Shown here: in pieces, positions 13,660 through 22,154 of the stretch
Layout of the letters: each line of letters opens with the position of its first letter
How positions within the stretch are numbered: position 1 is the first letter of the stretch
Assembly (NCBI GenBank): GCA_002371465.1
Contig: DFIU01000018.1
Location: forward strand, 101,281 to 140,822
Length of the DNA: 39,542 bases
Source: Lachnospiraceae bacterium UBA3689
GTDB taxonomy: Bacteria; Bacillota; Clostridia; Lachnospirales; Lachnospiraceae
Reading direction: 5' to 3'
Program-made: the position numbers and the translations under genes
Notes under the pieces: model-generated
Databases searched by the model: none
Told to the model about the DNA's origin: nothing
Seen by the model: the letters and a program-made list of their open reading frames with translations, nothing else

Positions 13660-15816
13660 TCAGTCACCTTCCACAATCTCCAGCCTGACCCGGAAGGAAA
13701 TCTTTCTTATCGTATCCATCTTGTCGAATTTGATCGTGTAGGCGCCTGCGCTTTCATCCACACCCAGGATCTGCCCCTCTCCAAAAACGGAATGGCGGAT
13801 GCCCTGCCCCTCCCGCAGCCGATTTACATTGTCCCGGTAAAAGCGCTTCTGCGTTTCCGCATAGTCAAGGGTCTCCTTGATCAGCTGGTTGGATAGAGGC
13901 TCCTTGTGGTCGATCCACTCCGGTGCGATCTCCAGGATAAACCTGGATGGGTAGCGGGGAGAACCGTCAAAATTGCGGCCATTTGCTTCGCTTAAAAAGA
14001 GTCCTTTTTGAGCCCGGGTCATGGCGACGAAGGCGAGCCGGCGCTCCTCCTCCATTCCCGCCTCCGTCGATATCTTTCTGGATGGGAAGATCCCCTCATT
14101 CATGCCGCACAAAAAGACATAAGGAAATTCCAGTCCCTTCGCGGCATGGACCGTCATGAGCTTGACCTGATCGCCTCCCTTGTCCGCGTCCAGGTTGGAA
14201 AAAAGGGCGACATGCTGCAGATAATCCGCAAGAGTCGCCTCCTCTCCGCAGGCAGTTTCGTAATTAAAGATGCTCTGCTTCAGTTCCGCAAGATTGTCCA
14301 GCCGATCCTGGCTGCCCTCTGTTCGCAGCATTTTCTCATAGCCGCTCTGATCGATCAGATCCGCCATGACTTCCGAAATCTGCCGCCCCTCGAAGGAAGC
14401 GGCAAAGTCCAGGATAAGGCTGACGAAGTTCCGGGCTCCTGTCCCCTTAAAAATCGGATCGTTCAGATTCGCAAGAAGGGCCTGCCAGAATGTGCCTCCC
14501 TGTTGTTCAACCTTTTCCTCCAGGAATTTCATTCTGCGCTCACCCATGTTGCGCCTGGGCACATTGACAATCCGCCGAAAAGAGAGGTCATCCTGGCTGA
14601 AAATCATCCGAAGGTAGGAAAGGGCGTCCTTGACTTCCTTGCGGTCGTAGAACTGCACACCGCTGTAGATCGTGTAGGGAATCTTCGCCTTCCTGAGGGC
14701 GTCTTCCACGGACCGGGTCACATAGTGGGCGCGATACAGAACCGTCATGTCCTGGTAAGCGATCCCCTGACCGTGCAAGTCTTTCATCTCCTCCGCCATC
14801 ATTCTCGCTTCCCGCTCCGATGTATCCGCATGGCGGCAGATAACCTTGGGGCCGTCCCCCAGCATAGGGACCAGGTCCTTGGGAATTCTTTGCCTGTTCC
14901 TGGCAATCAGGGAGTTGACGGCTCCCAGGATCTGCGGCGTGGACCGGTAATTTTGTACCATCATGATCGTTCGACAGCCCGGAAAGCGGGTATCAAAATT
15001 CATCAAGTATTTAACGTCCGCCCCTCTCCAGGTATAGATCGTCTGATCCGGATCCCCGACGATGAAAAGGTTGCGGTGATGGGCGCACAGCACTTCCATC
15101 AAACGGTACTGGAGGGGGTCGATATCCTGGAACTCATCGATCATGATATACTCCAGCCGTTCCTGCCATTTCCGCTTAATCTCCGCATTTTGATCGAAAA
15201 TGTAGAGCGTAAATTTGATCAGATCGTTATAGTCCAGCCCGAAGCATTTCTTCTCCTGATAGAGGTAGCCGTAAAAAATGATATCCTTGACCGTCTCCGC
15301 CTGCTCGTATTTTTGACGGAGCCTATCCAGCGGCATCGTGATCATGTCCAGATAATATTCCGGTCGTTCCACGCACTTGAGCATTTCAATCAGGTCCCTC
15401 GCCTTGCTGAAGGTCATATCCTTAAGGGTCAGTCCCCGCTCCTCATAGATCATCCCCAGCATCTGATTGATGTCGGAATTATCCAGCACCAGAAAGCTCT
15501 TGGGGTAGGAAACGGCGTGACTGTCCTCTTTGAGAACCGTGGCGCAGAAACCGTGAAAGGTATTGATCAGTCCGGTGTCCCGGTCCCCGGTCAGATTATG
15601 GATTCTCTGCCGCATCTCATTGGCAGCCTTATTGGTAAATGTCACACAGAGAATATTGCCCGGAAGAATCCCCAGCTCATTGACCAAGAAGGCAAAGCGG
15701 CAGGTCAAAGCCCGGGTCTTGCCGGACCCTGCCCCGGCGATGACGCGGACAAACCCCTCCGTCTCCAGGACCGCCTCCCTCTGCGCTTCATTTAATCCTT
15801 CCAGTAAATCAGTCAT
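13660..15816 (-). CDS. pcrA: ATP-dependent DNA helicase, PcrA/UvrD family
   Basis: A 718-residue superfamily 1A 3'-5' helicase: LNEAQREAV Q-motif, Walker A AGAGSGKT (about 27-34), FTNKAANEMRQRI, Walker B MIDEFQDID, motif III GDPDQTIYTWRGAD, motif IV QNYRST, motif V TVHAAKGLEFPYVFLCG and motif VI VAMTRAQKGLFLS, all in order. The C-terminal segment HSVFGEGQILGV...IKFD is the Tudor-like end that contacts RNA polymerase in PcrA. Length is normal. Roles: repair, replication restart, removal of stalled complexes. It is divergent from the MGMT-like gene. A perfect 14-bp palindrome (CGGGCAGCTGCCCG, 15830-15843) lies in its leader. Confidence 0.95.
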   Translation of the reverse strand: MTDLLEGLNEAQREAVLETEGFVRVIAGAGSGKTRALTCRFAFLVNELGILPGNILCVTFTNKAANEMRQRIHNLTGDRDTGLINTFHGFCATVLKEDSHAVSYPKSFLVLDNSDINQMLGMIYEERGLTLKDMTFSKARDLIEMLKCVERPEYYLDMITMPLDRLRQKYEQAETVKDIIFYGYLYQEKKCFGLDYNDLIKFTLYIFDQNAEIKRKWQERLEYIMIDEFQDIDPLQYRLMEVLCAHHRNLFIVGDPDQTIYTWRGADVKYLMNFDTRFPGCRTIMMVQNYRSTPQILGAVNSLIARNRQRIPKDLVPMLGDGPKVICRHADTSEREARMMAEEMKDLHGQGIAYQDMTVLYRAHYVTRSVEDALRKAKIPYTIYSGVQFYDRKEVKDALSYLRMIFSQDDLSFRRIVNVPRRNMGERRMKFLEEKVEQQGGTFWQALLANLNDPIFKGTGARNFVSLILDFAASFEGRQISEVMADLIDQSGYEKMLRTEGSQDRLDNLAELKQSIFNYETACGEEATLADYLQHVALFSNLDADKGGDQVKLMTVHAAKGLEFPYVFLCGMNEGIFPSRKISTEAGMEEERRLAFVAMTRAQKGLFLSEANGRNFDGSPRYPSRFILEIAPEWIDHKEPLSNQLIKETLDYAETQKRFYRDNVNRLREGQGIRHSVFGEGQILGVDESAGAYTIKFDKMDTIRKISFRVRLEIVEGD

Positions 15817-15911
15817 TTTTCAAACTCCCCGGGCAGCTGCCCGCCTTTTCTGCTACAATTCCCATATACTTGTTTTGCCTTACAATTAATCAAAAGTACC
15901 TGACCAACAAG

Positions 15912-15952
15912 TTTGATGGGAACCGCTTAAACCAGGTCCATCAAAATTTTTT
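15912..15952 (+). terminator. Terminator-like hairpin in the pcrA/MGMT divergent region
   Basis: TTTGATGG pairs with CCATCAAA (15912-15919 and 15938-15945), with an inner ACC/GGT, followed by A and six T. No plus-strand gene ends here, so it may be a leader attenuator, the end of a short RNA, or a barrier against antisense transcription. Confidence 0.45.
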
Positions 15953-16011
15953 CAGTAACCTTTTATTGATTTTTGATTGACCTTGCAGTCAAAATTTTAC
16001 TTTCAGTTTAC

Positions 16012-16025
16012 AGAACATGTGTTTG
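16012..16025. promoter_or_regulatory. LexA (SOS) box candidate
   Basis: AGAACATGTGTTTG fits the Gram-positive LexA consensus CGAACRNRYGTTYG at 13 of 14 positions. It lies 60 nt upstream of an alkyltransferase-like repair gene and between two DNA-repair genes. Regulation is inferred from the match and the context. Confidence 0.5.
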
Positions 16026-16084
16026 GAAGTCAAGTGGACGGCTTTGCAGCCGCCCACACGATCACTCACTCAAAGGAGTTCCTT

Positions 16085-16420
16085 ATGCCAAAAAATGATA
16101 CCGCTTTTCAGAAAATTTACGACGTCGTCAAACAGATTCCGCAGGGCAAGGTCGCCACTTATGGACAAATTGCCGCCCTTGCCGGAAATAAACACTGGGC
16201 GCGGGTGGTCGGCTATGCTCTCCACGCCAATCCCGATCCGGATCACATCCCCTGCTACCGTGTCGTAAACCGGGAAGGCAGGGTTTCTCCGGCTTTCGCC
16301 TTCGGCGGGCAGAACCGCCAGATCGAACTGCTAAAAGCCGACGGCATCCCCTGTTCGGCCGGCAGGGTGGACCTGGAGCGCTACCAGTGGAAGCACTTCG
16401 CTCTTACATCCCTTGCCTAA
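16085..16420 (+). CDS. MGMT-family DNA alkyltransferase-like protein
   Basis: A 111-residue protein equal to the C-terminal DNA-binding/active-site domain of O6-alkylguanine-DNA alkyltransferase: IPQGKVATYGQIAALAG is the helix-turn-helix, ARVVGYAL the recognition segment, and IPCYRVVNREG the active-site loop (family PCHRV) with the acceptor Cys57 retained and Tyr instead of His. The N-terminal Ada/Ogt domain is absent, as in alkyltransferase-like proteins, which usually lack the Cys. Methyl transfer is therefore possible but not certain. AAAGGAG lies 8 nt before ATG 16085, so a longer frame from 15977 is not used. Confidence 0.87.
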   Translation: MPKNDTAFQKIYDVVKQIPQGKVATYGQIAALAGNKHWARVVGYALHANPDPDHIPCYRVVNREGRVSPAFAFGGQNRQIELLKADGIPCSAGRVDLERYQWKHFALTSLA

Positions 16421-16664
16421 AGCAACCTGCTGTCTGCTTCAGGTCCTCTATCCTGAAAGGGTTCGCATTACCTGCCTTTTTATAAAGACCTGCTCCTGGC
16501 AGAAAGAACGACACTCTCTGCTGTCTTTTAAGTTTCAATCCATGGATTAGCCGCCCTCCCTGTTCTTGCAGTTCTACTCTTGCCACTATGTTCTTATCAC
16601 GATATTCTTACCGCTCTGGTTTTGTTTTACAGTGCAGTTCTTGCCCCACAGTTTTCACAGAGAC

Positions 16665-18035
16665 TCAGAAGAAATAAGTCACAATTCCATAGAGAGCCAG
16701 GAAGCCGACCATTGCCGGAAGAATATACCTGAAATACCACCTCAGCCCTTTTGCCATCTTAAGTCCCATACCGGTATTGACTTCACTTAAATAATTCTCA
16801 AAGCCCCAGCCACACTTTCGGGAACAAAAAAGAGTAAAGATGAAGGATCCGACCGGCAGGCAGATATTGCTGACGAAAAAGTCCTCCAGGTCCATGATGG
16901 ATTTCCCGGCACGCAGGGGCTGGAAATCGCTCCACAGATTAAAACCCAGGGCACAGGGTACAGACATGACGGTAATGATCAGACCGGCAATGAGTGCCGC
17001 CTTTCTCCGGCTCATCCCCTTCAGATCAATAAAAAAGCTGACATCATTCTCAAAGACGCCGATCATCGTAGATTCTGCCGCAAAGAACAGAAAGAGGAAG
17101 AACAGCGATCCCCAGAGTCTGCCTCCCTGCATCGTACTAAAGACGCGGGGCAGAGTCAAAAAGATGAGTGCCGGTCCGGAATTCGGTGCAATCCCATAAG
17201 CAAAACAGGCCGGAAAGACGATCATTCCCGCAACCAGAGCGACAAAGGTATCTAGCGCTGCGACAATCGTCGCCTCTCCGGTCAGGCTCCGATCCTTTCC
17301 GATATAGCTGCCGAAGATCTCCATGCCGCCCATACCGATACTTAACGTAAAAAAGCTCTGATTCATTGCCGCATAGACCGTATTCCAAAGGCCCGCTTTC
17401 CGGATATTTCCAAGGCTCGGTTTCAGAAAAAAAGTAAGTCCCTTCAACGCGCCCGGCAGCATCAGGGAATGGATCCCCAGCACGACCATCAGAACAAGAA
17501 GTGCAATCATGATAAACTTGGATACCTTCTCCACACTTCCCTGCAGGGAAAACATGCAGGTCAGAGTCGTAATAAACATGACGACCAGCATGGCCGTAAT
17601 CAAAATTTTTGGACTGTTCATCATCTCCTGAAACATCAGCTCAATGTAGTCGGTGTCCGCCCCCACAAAGTCCCCCCTTACCATTTTCAGGAAATAGTAC
17701 AAAAGCCACCCGGAAACGACGGAGTAGAACATTAAAATGACATAGTTACCTGCCATGGCTACATAGCCCCAGAGGTGCCACTTCGTCCCTTGCAGCTCCA
17801 ATTCTTTCAGCGCCGGCTGAATGCTCTTTCTCGTCGCGCGGCCAATCGCATACTCCATGGTAATGGTCGGAATCCCCATAATGATCAGGAACAGGACATA
17901 GATCATCACAAAGAAGCCGCCCCCATACTGTCCTGTAATATAAGGAAACCTCCAGACATTTCCTATTCCGATTGCGCAGCCTGCAGAAAGCAGGATAAAA
18001 CCCAGCCTCGATCTCAGATTCTCTCTTTGTCTCAA
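16665..18035 (-). CDS. Sodium-dependent transporter, NSS/SNF family (copy A)
   Basis: A 456-residue membrane protein of about 11-12 helices. The first helix LLSAGCAIGIGNVWRFPYITGQYGGG holds the unwound Na+/substrate site typical of LeuT-like neurotransmitter:sodium symporters. Further marks are IPTITMEYAIGR and QSFFTLSIGMGGMEIFGSY. Likely cargo is an amino acid, unspecified. The start codon is TTG at 18035, placed by GAGGA 7 nt upstream. It lies downstream of a second, similar transporter with 141 nt and a terminator between, so it is probably a separately transcribed tandem paralogue. Confidence 0.93.
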   Translation of the reverse strand: MRQRENLRSRLGFILLSAGCAIGIGNVWRFPYITGQYGGGFFVMIYVLFLIIMGIPTITMEYAIGRATRKSIQPALKELELQGTKWHLWGYVAMAGNYVILMFYSVVSGWLLYYFLKMVRGDFVGADTDYIELMFQEMMNSPKILITAMLVVMFITTLTCMFSLQGSVEKVSKFIMIALLVLMVVLGIHSLMLPGALKGLTFFLKPSLGNIRKAGLWNTVYAAMNQSFFTLSIGMGGMEIFGSYIGKDRSLTGEATIVAALDTFVALVAGMIVFPACFAYGIAPNSGPALIFLTLPRVFSTMQGGRLWGSLFFLFLFFAAESTMIGVFENDVSFFIDLKGMSRRKAALIAGLIITVMSVPCALGFNLWSDFQPLRAGKSIMDLEDFFVSNICLPVGSFIFTLFCSRKCGWGFENYLSEVNTGMGLKMAKGLRWYFRYILPAMVGFLALYGIVTYFF

Positions 18036-18113
18036 AATCTTATCCTCACTTGGTGTTATTTTGTAAAGGCAGTTATCATTTTTAGCATTAACGCGTTAAA
18101 GCAGGCAGGGTAA

Positions 18114-18153
18114 AAAGGACAGCAAGAGACCGAAGTCCCTTACTGTGTCCTTT
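18114..18153 (-). terminator. Terminator after NSS copy B
   Basis: AAAGGACA and TGTCCTTT (18114-18121 and 18146-18153) pair, and the stem continues inward with a 2-nt bulge to about 17 pairs. On the minus strand it runs into CTTTTTA. Confidence 0.75.
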
Positions 18154-18176
18154 CAGATTCCCAAAGTTTTCCTTGT

Positions 18177-19550
18177 TTACATGGAAATGATGCCCAGCGC
18201 GCTTAAGATTGAACTGACCAGAATTACGACCAAAAGAATCGGAGAAAGATACTTCAGTGTAATCCGATACACGCCCCGGTTGATAAATTTCGATGACTGA
18301 CTGACTTCGTCAATAACGACCTGAATCCCCGTCACCTTTATAATCAAAACAACTGTCGCGAGAGCCGCTACCGGCATCATCAGTGAGTTTGTCAGGAAGT
18401 CAAAGAAGTCCAGAAACTGCATTCCAAACAGCTTTACGCCTCCAAGAAGGTTATATCCCAGAGAAGACAGAGAACCCAGAATCACCATCACAAAAACCAT
18501 AAAGATGGTCGCCACCCGGCGATTCCAGTGAGCCTCATCCTCCAGTGTCGATACTGCACTTTCAAGCAGGGCGATAGAACTGGTCATCGCCGCAAAGAAG
18601 ACCATAATAAAGAACAATATTCCAATCCATCTTCCCCCCGCCATACTGTCAAAGACCTTGGGCAGAGAGATAAACAGCAGAGACGGTCCGGCCTTCAGGG
18701 TCTCTGCAGCATTTTTTCCGGAGAAGGCAAAAACCCCCGGAATAATCATCAGAGCCGCCAGCACCGCAACACAGGTATCAACCAGCGCCACCTGATAGGT
18801 CGATCGCTCGACATCAACGTCTGTTTTCATATAGGAACCAAAGGTATAGAGAATCCCCATTGCAATCGACAGGGAATAGAACATCTGTCCCGTCGCCGCA
18901 ACAACCGTCATCAGAGAAAATTTACTGAAATCCGGAACAAAGATATATCGAACGCCGGCAAACGCTCCCGGCCGTGTAACCGAGTAGATCGCAACAATTA
19001 CTGCCAGGATAATCAGTGCCGGCATCATAAAGGTTGAAACACGTTCAACACCGGCATTGACACCCAGTGCAATAACAAGCAGCGTGATCGCGGCAAAGAT
19101 CAGGAAAAAGATTTCGCTTCCGACCGCATTTCCGATAAAATCACCGAAATACGCATCATCCGCAAGTCTGTGTCCGTTATCGACGATATATTCCGCCAGA
19201 TAACGCAGAACCCAGCCCCCTATAACACTGTAATAGGGAATAATGATCATCGGAATGACCGCATTCACCCAGCCTCCGACCTTTCCTGTCCGCGACTTTG
19301 TAAAGAATGAAAAAGCGCCTACCGGGCTCTTCCTGGTCCTTCTGCCAAGCGCCGTCTCAGACACAATCATCGTATACCCAAAAGTTGCGGCAAGAATAAT
19401 ATATACAAGCAGGAAAATCCCTCCGCCGTATCTGGCAGCCAGATACGGAAAGCGCCAGATGTTGCCTAACCCAACCGCAGATCCTGCTGTCGCAAGAACA
19501 TATCCCAGCTTCCCGGAGAAGCTGGCGCGTTTTTTTGATTTACTTTCCAT
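18177..19550 (-). CDS. Sodium-dependent transporter, NSS/SNF family (copy B)
   Basis: A 457-residue membrane protein with the NSS first helix LATAGSAVGLGNIWRFPYLAARYGGG and the internal marks MIVSETALGRRTRKSP and QMFYSLSIAMGILYTFGSYM. It has the family's 11-12 hydrophobic helices, including FIGNAVGSEIFFLIFAAITLL. Na+-coupled amino-acid uptake is the family role; substrate unknown. I prefer ATG 19550 (AGGGGA 9 nt upstream) to the ATG at 19568, which lacks a box. A perfect TATAAT lies at 19596-19601. Copies A and B are clearly diverged, so this is an old duplication or two separate acquisitions. Confidence 0.92.
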   Translation of the reverse strand: MESKSKKRASFSGKLGYVLATAGSAVGLGNIWRFPYLAARYGGGIFLLVYIILAATFGYTMIVSETALGRRTRKSPVGAFSFFTKSRTGKVGGWVNAVIPMIIIPYYSVIGGWVLRYLAEYIVDNGHRLADDAYFGDFIGNAVGSEIFFLIFAAITLLVIALGVNAGVERVSTFMMPALIILAVIVAIYSVTRPGAFAGVRYIFVPDFSKFSLMTVVAATGQMFYSLSIAMGILYTFGSYMKTDVDVERSTYQVALVDTCVAVLAALMIIPGVFAFSGKNAAETLKAGPSLLFISLPKVFDSMAGGRWIGILFFIMVFFAAMTSSIALLESAVSTLEDEAHWNRRVATIFMVFVMVILGSLSSLGYNLLGGVKLFGMQFLDFFDFLTNSLMMPVAALATVVLIIKVTGIQVVIDEVSQSSKFINRGVYRITLKYLSPILLVVILVSSILSALGIISM

Positions 19551-19595
19551 TGTACTTAATCCCCTCATATTCTTTCAAAATATATAAACGAAGAC

Positions 19596-19601
19596 ATTAT
19601 A
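19596..19601 (-). promoter_or_regulatory. -10 box of NSS copy B
   Basis: TATAAT on the minus strand, about 46 nt upstream of the chosen start. The -35 at 17-nt spacing is weak. Confidence 0.45.
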
Positions 19602-19691
19602 CACTCTTTTTCAAAACTTTTCCCGTCCGGTATGTATTTTATTCCGCACATGCATATCATTTATGTCATTTTGTCATGTTCCGCACATACA

Positions 19692-19737
19692 ATAAAACGT
19701 TTCGGGACAAGCGAATGCCTGTCCCGAAACGTTTTAT
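19692..19737. terminator. Strong terminator after the radical SAM gene
   Basis: A perfect 18-bp stem: the arms ATAAAACGTTTCGGGACA (19692-19709) and its complement (19720-19737) with a 10-nt loop. A and T runs on the two sides make it usable in both directions. Confidence 0.9.
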
Positions 19738-19773
19738 GCATATCCTATCTTCGCTGTCTGTTATCCAAAACTC

Positions 19774-21216
19774 TTACTCAGCGTGTTCGAATGCGGCAAG
19801 TTCCGGATGTTCTCTCTTTTCCTTGGTATAATTCTCATAAGAAGGCTTCCTGTGCTTCTGGGAAGCCCATACTTCCTCCGCCACAGGAGCCCATTCCCTG
19901 GCGTACTCTGTATTCTTGGCGCAAAGTTCGTCCGCCTCTTCCGGTGCCTCGACATTGGTCTGATGAGCGCCTGTCTCCTCAACCATCTTGACCAGCAGGT
20001 CCGGATTTTCCAGCATGGGGCAGGGTCTTAAGTGATTGCGGTTAAACGGCTGACCTTCATGATAAGCCATGAAGAGCGGAGACTGAAGCATTTCCAGGAT
20101 GCTGTTCTCCTTGATATTGGTATTGGAGAAATGAATGAATACGCAGGGTTCCGCGTCTCCATTCGCATTGATATGGAAATAGTTCCGTCCGCCGGCGATA
20201 CAGCCGCCGACATACTCGCCGTCGTTCTGGAAATCCATCGGGAAATAAGGAATATTGCACTCCTCGGACCGGACCCAGCGAATCTTCCGAATCATTTCCT
20301 TCCGCTGCTCAACAGTCGGCATCAGATCCGGAACCGCGTTCTTTCCAACCGGCATGTAGTGGAAATAGAAACCGAAATAAGCGCCCTTATCGGAAAGCAT
20401 CTGCAGGAACTTGGGATCGGTAACCGCTTCAATATTCTGGCGGGTATAGCAGATGGAAGTACCGAAGATAATGCCGTTCTCACGAAGGAGATCCATCGCT
20501 TCCATAACTGCGCCGTAGTGGCCTTCGCCGCGGCGGGCGTCGTTGGTCTCCGGCGTTCCTTCGATGGAGAGCAGGAAGATCAGGTTGCCCAGTCTCTTGA
20601 TCTCGTCGCAGACTTCCTGGTCGATCAGGGTGGAATTGGAATATGCCGCGAACTGGCAGTCCTGATGCTTTTCCATCAGGCGGAACAGGTCTTTTTTACG
20701 GACCATGGGCTCACCGCCGGTCATCATGTAGAGGTGAGCGCCCAGCGCCTTGCCCTCTGTGACGATCTTATCCATCTCTTCAAAGGTCAGGTTGGACTTG
20801 TGTCCATAAGTGCCGGACCAGCAGCCGACGCAGTGCATGTTGCACGCCTGGGTCGGATCAAAGAGGATCAGCCAGGGAATATTGCAATTGTATTTTTCTC
20901 TGTTGGCACGGATGGTCTTGGTGCCGTTTAAGAAGGATTCATAGCCCAGGTTCAGCAGGGTCATCTTCGCAACATGGGGATCCGTATGATCGATGATATC
21001 GTTGATCATCTTGATCCAGCGGTTGTCCGGATCCTTAATAGCTGCCCGGACCGCGTCCAGGGTCTCCGGCTTTGCTTCCTTCAGGAACTTGCCGGCAAGA
21101 TCGACAATCTTGAGATAGGTATTTTCCTTACTGTCCGCCTTGTTCAGATGCTTCAGCAGTCCGTCCAGCATGACGCTGATTGCCTGACGCTCTGCTGCAT
21201 GTGCTAAATTTGCCAT
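19774..21216 (-). CDS. Radical SAM protein with SPASM-like C-terminal cysteines
   Basis: A 480-residue soluble protein. An N-terminal helical domain of about 110 residues precedes the radical SAM core: CNMHCVGC (Cys125, Cys129, Cys132) binds the 4Fe-4S cluster, and GGEP (about 167) follows in MMTGGEPMVRKKD. Past the core, GGCIAGGRNYFHINANGDAEPCVF and RPCPML supply further cysteines like the SPASM/twitch auxiliary-cluster region of peptide- or protein-modifying enzymes. No precursor peptide or partner gene is adjacent, and it is flanked by its own promoter and terminator. Substrate is unknown to me. GAGGGAGGAAAC precedes the ATG. Confidence 0.88.
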   Translation of the reverse strand: MANLAHAAERQAISVMLDGLLKHLNKADSKENTYLKIVDLAGKFLKEAKPETLDAVRAAIKDPDNRWIKMINDIIDHTDPHVAKMTLLNLGYESFLNGTKTIRANREKYNCNIPWLILFDPTQACNMHCVGCWSGTYGHKSNLTFEEMDKIVTEGKALGAHLYMMTGGEPMVRKKDLFRLMEKHQDCQFAAYSNSTLIDQEVCDEIKRLGNLIFLLSIEGTPETNDARRGEGHYGAVMEAMDLLRENGIIFGTSICYTRQNIEAVTDPKFLQMLSDKGAYFGFYFHYMPVGKNAVPDLMPTVEQRKEMIRKIRWVRSEECNIPYFPMDFQNDGEYVGGCIAGGRNYFHINANGDAEPCVFIHFSNTNIKENSILEMLQSPLFMAYHEGQPFNRNHLRPCPMLENPDLLVKMVEETGAHQTNVEAPEEADELCAKNTEYAREWAPVAEEVWASQKHRKPSYENYTKEKREHPELAAFEHAE

Positions 21217-21313
21217 GTTTCCTCCCTCATTTGCGTATCGCGCAGATACAAACTTACAAGATGTATGTGATTGACTAATTAAGGTCCTGTCATCCTAAGA
21301 AGTTACGTTAAGA

Positions 21314-21342
21314 ATTATATGGTCTGCTATTTGGAATGTCCA
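21314..21342 (-). promoter_or_regulatory. Promoter of the radical SAM gene
   Basis: Minus strand TGGACA (21337-21342), 17-nt spacer, perfect TATAAT (21314-21319). It gives a leader of about 90 nt. The remaining intergenic bases show no clear terminator for the LOG gene. Confidence 0.65.
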
Positions 21343-21408
21343 CCGATTTTGGCGGTACACATTATCGTTTATGTATCCTGAGCTGGCACAAAATAGGGAT
21401 TTGTATCT

Positions 21409-21939
21409 TTATCCCAGGAGGGCGTCCAGCTCTTCCGGAGATTTTACCGCCAGAATCTTGGACCGATAGGTCCGGTCCATAAAGCCGACGCCCAGCATCT
21501 TGTCATAAAAGGCAAGCAGGTCGTCATAATAGCCTTCTTTATTATAGAGGATACAGGGCTTATCCTCCCGTCCCAGCCCGGACAGGACGATCACTTCGGT
21601 CAGTTCATCCAGGGTTCCCGGACCTCCGGGAAGGGCGATGTAGGCGTCGCTCATCTCCATCATAATAGATTTTCGCTCCGACATAGTCTCGCAGGGGATC
21701 GTCTTTGTGATGCCCGGATGCTCCAGCCCCTGCCCAAGGAAAAAGCGAGGCTCCACCCCGATGACCCGGCCTCCGCCTTCCACTGCCGTATCCGCCAGGA
21801 CCCCCATGAGTCCCCGGTCCGATCCGCCGTAGATCAGGGTATGTCCCTTATCCGCAAGCCAGCCTCCGACTTCAGCCGCCGCCTCCCGAAAGGTCTCTTC
21901 TGTTCCAAAATTCGATCCGCAAAATACCGCGATATTCAT
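21409..21939 (-). CDS. LOG-family Rossmann-fold protein (TIGR00730; nucleotide 5'-monophosphate phosphoribohydrolase type)
   Basis: A 176-residue cytoplasmic protein with MNIAVFCGSNFG at the N-terminus, YGGSDRGLMG, SERKSIMMEMSDAYIALPGG and the LOG signature PGGPGTLDE (residues 104-112). In characterised members the Arg and Glu of these motifs release the base from cytokinin ribotides or AMP-like nucleotides. The physiological substrate in Clostridia is open. ATG 21939 is chosen because GGGGAGG lies about 6 nt upstream. It is divergent from the malic enzyme gene. Confidence 0.9.
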   Translation of the reverse strand: MNIAVFCGSNFGTEETFREAAAEVGGWLADKGHTLIYGGSDRGLMGVLADTAVEGGGRVIGVEPRFFLGQGLEHPGITKTIPCETMSERKSIMMEMSDAYIALPGGPGTLDELTEVIVLSGLGREDKPCILYNKEGYYDDLLAFYDKMLGVGFMDRTYRSKILAVKSPEELDALLG

Positions 21940-22028
21940 CTTCCGCCTCCCCTTTTTGTCCAATTTTCAGTTACTCCCATTTTGTCGCTCAGCATTCGCT
22001 TTGTCTATACAAACCTTCCCTTGTAATC

Positions 22029-22047
22029 TTGCATAGATTTTATGCAA
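22029..22047. promoter_or_regulatory. Inverted repeat between LOG and malic enzyme genes
   Basis: TTGCATA-gattt-TATGCAA, a perfect 7-bp dyad, lies 31 nt upstream of the -35 box of the malic enzyme promoter. It could be a regulator site; no family is assignable. Confidence 0.4.
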
Positions 22048-22077
22048 TTAAATAAGCAAATCTGTGAATTTCTTTTC

Positions 22078-22106
22078 TTGACCATTTTAGTCGGGTTTCA
22101 TAGAAT
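22078..22106 (+). promoter_or_regulatory. Promoter of the malic enzyme gene
   Basis: TTGACC (22078-22083), 17-nt spacer, TAGAAT (22101-22106). The predicted start is near 22113, giving a leader of about 42 nt with AAAGGAGG. Confidence 0.75.
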
Positions 22107-22154
22107 GAAATTATAAATCAACAGATCCTGCCATATAGCCAAAGGAGGCAAATC

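Noticed and set aside
14008..15795. A 595-codon open frame on the plus strand
   Set aside because: Lies wholly antisense to pcrA, whose helicase motifs are complete; the antisense product has no domain.
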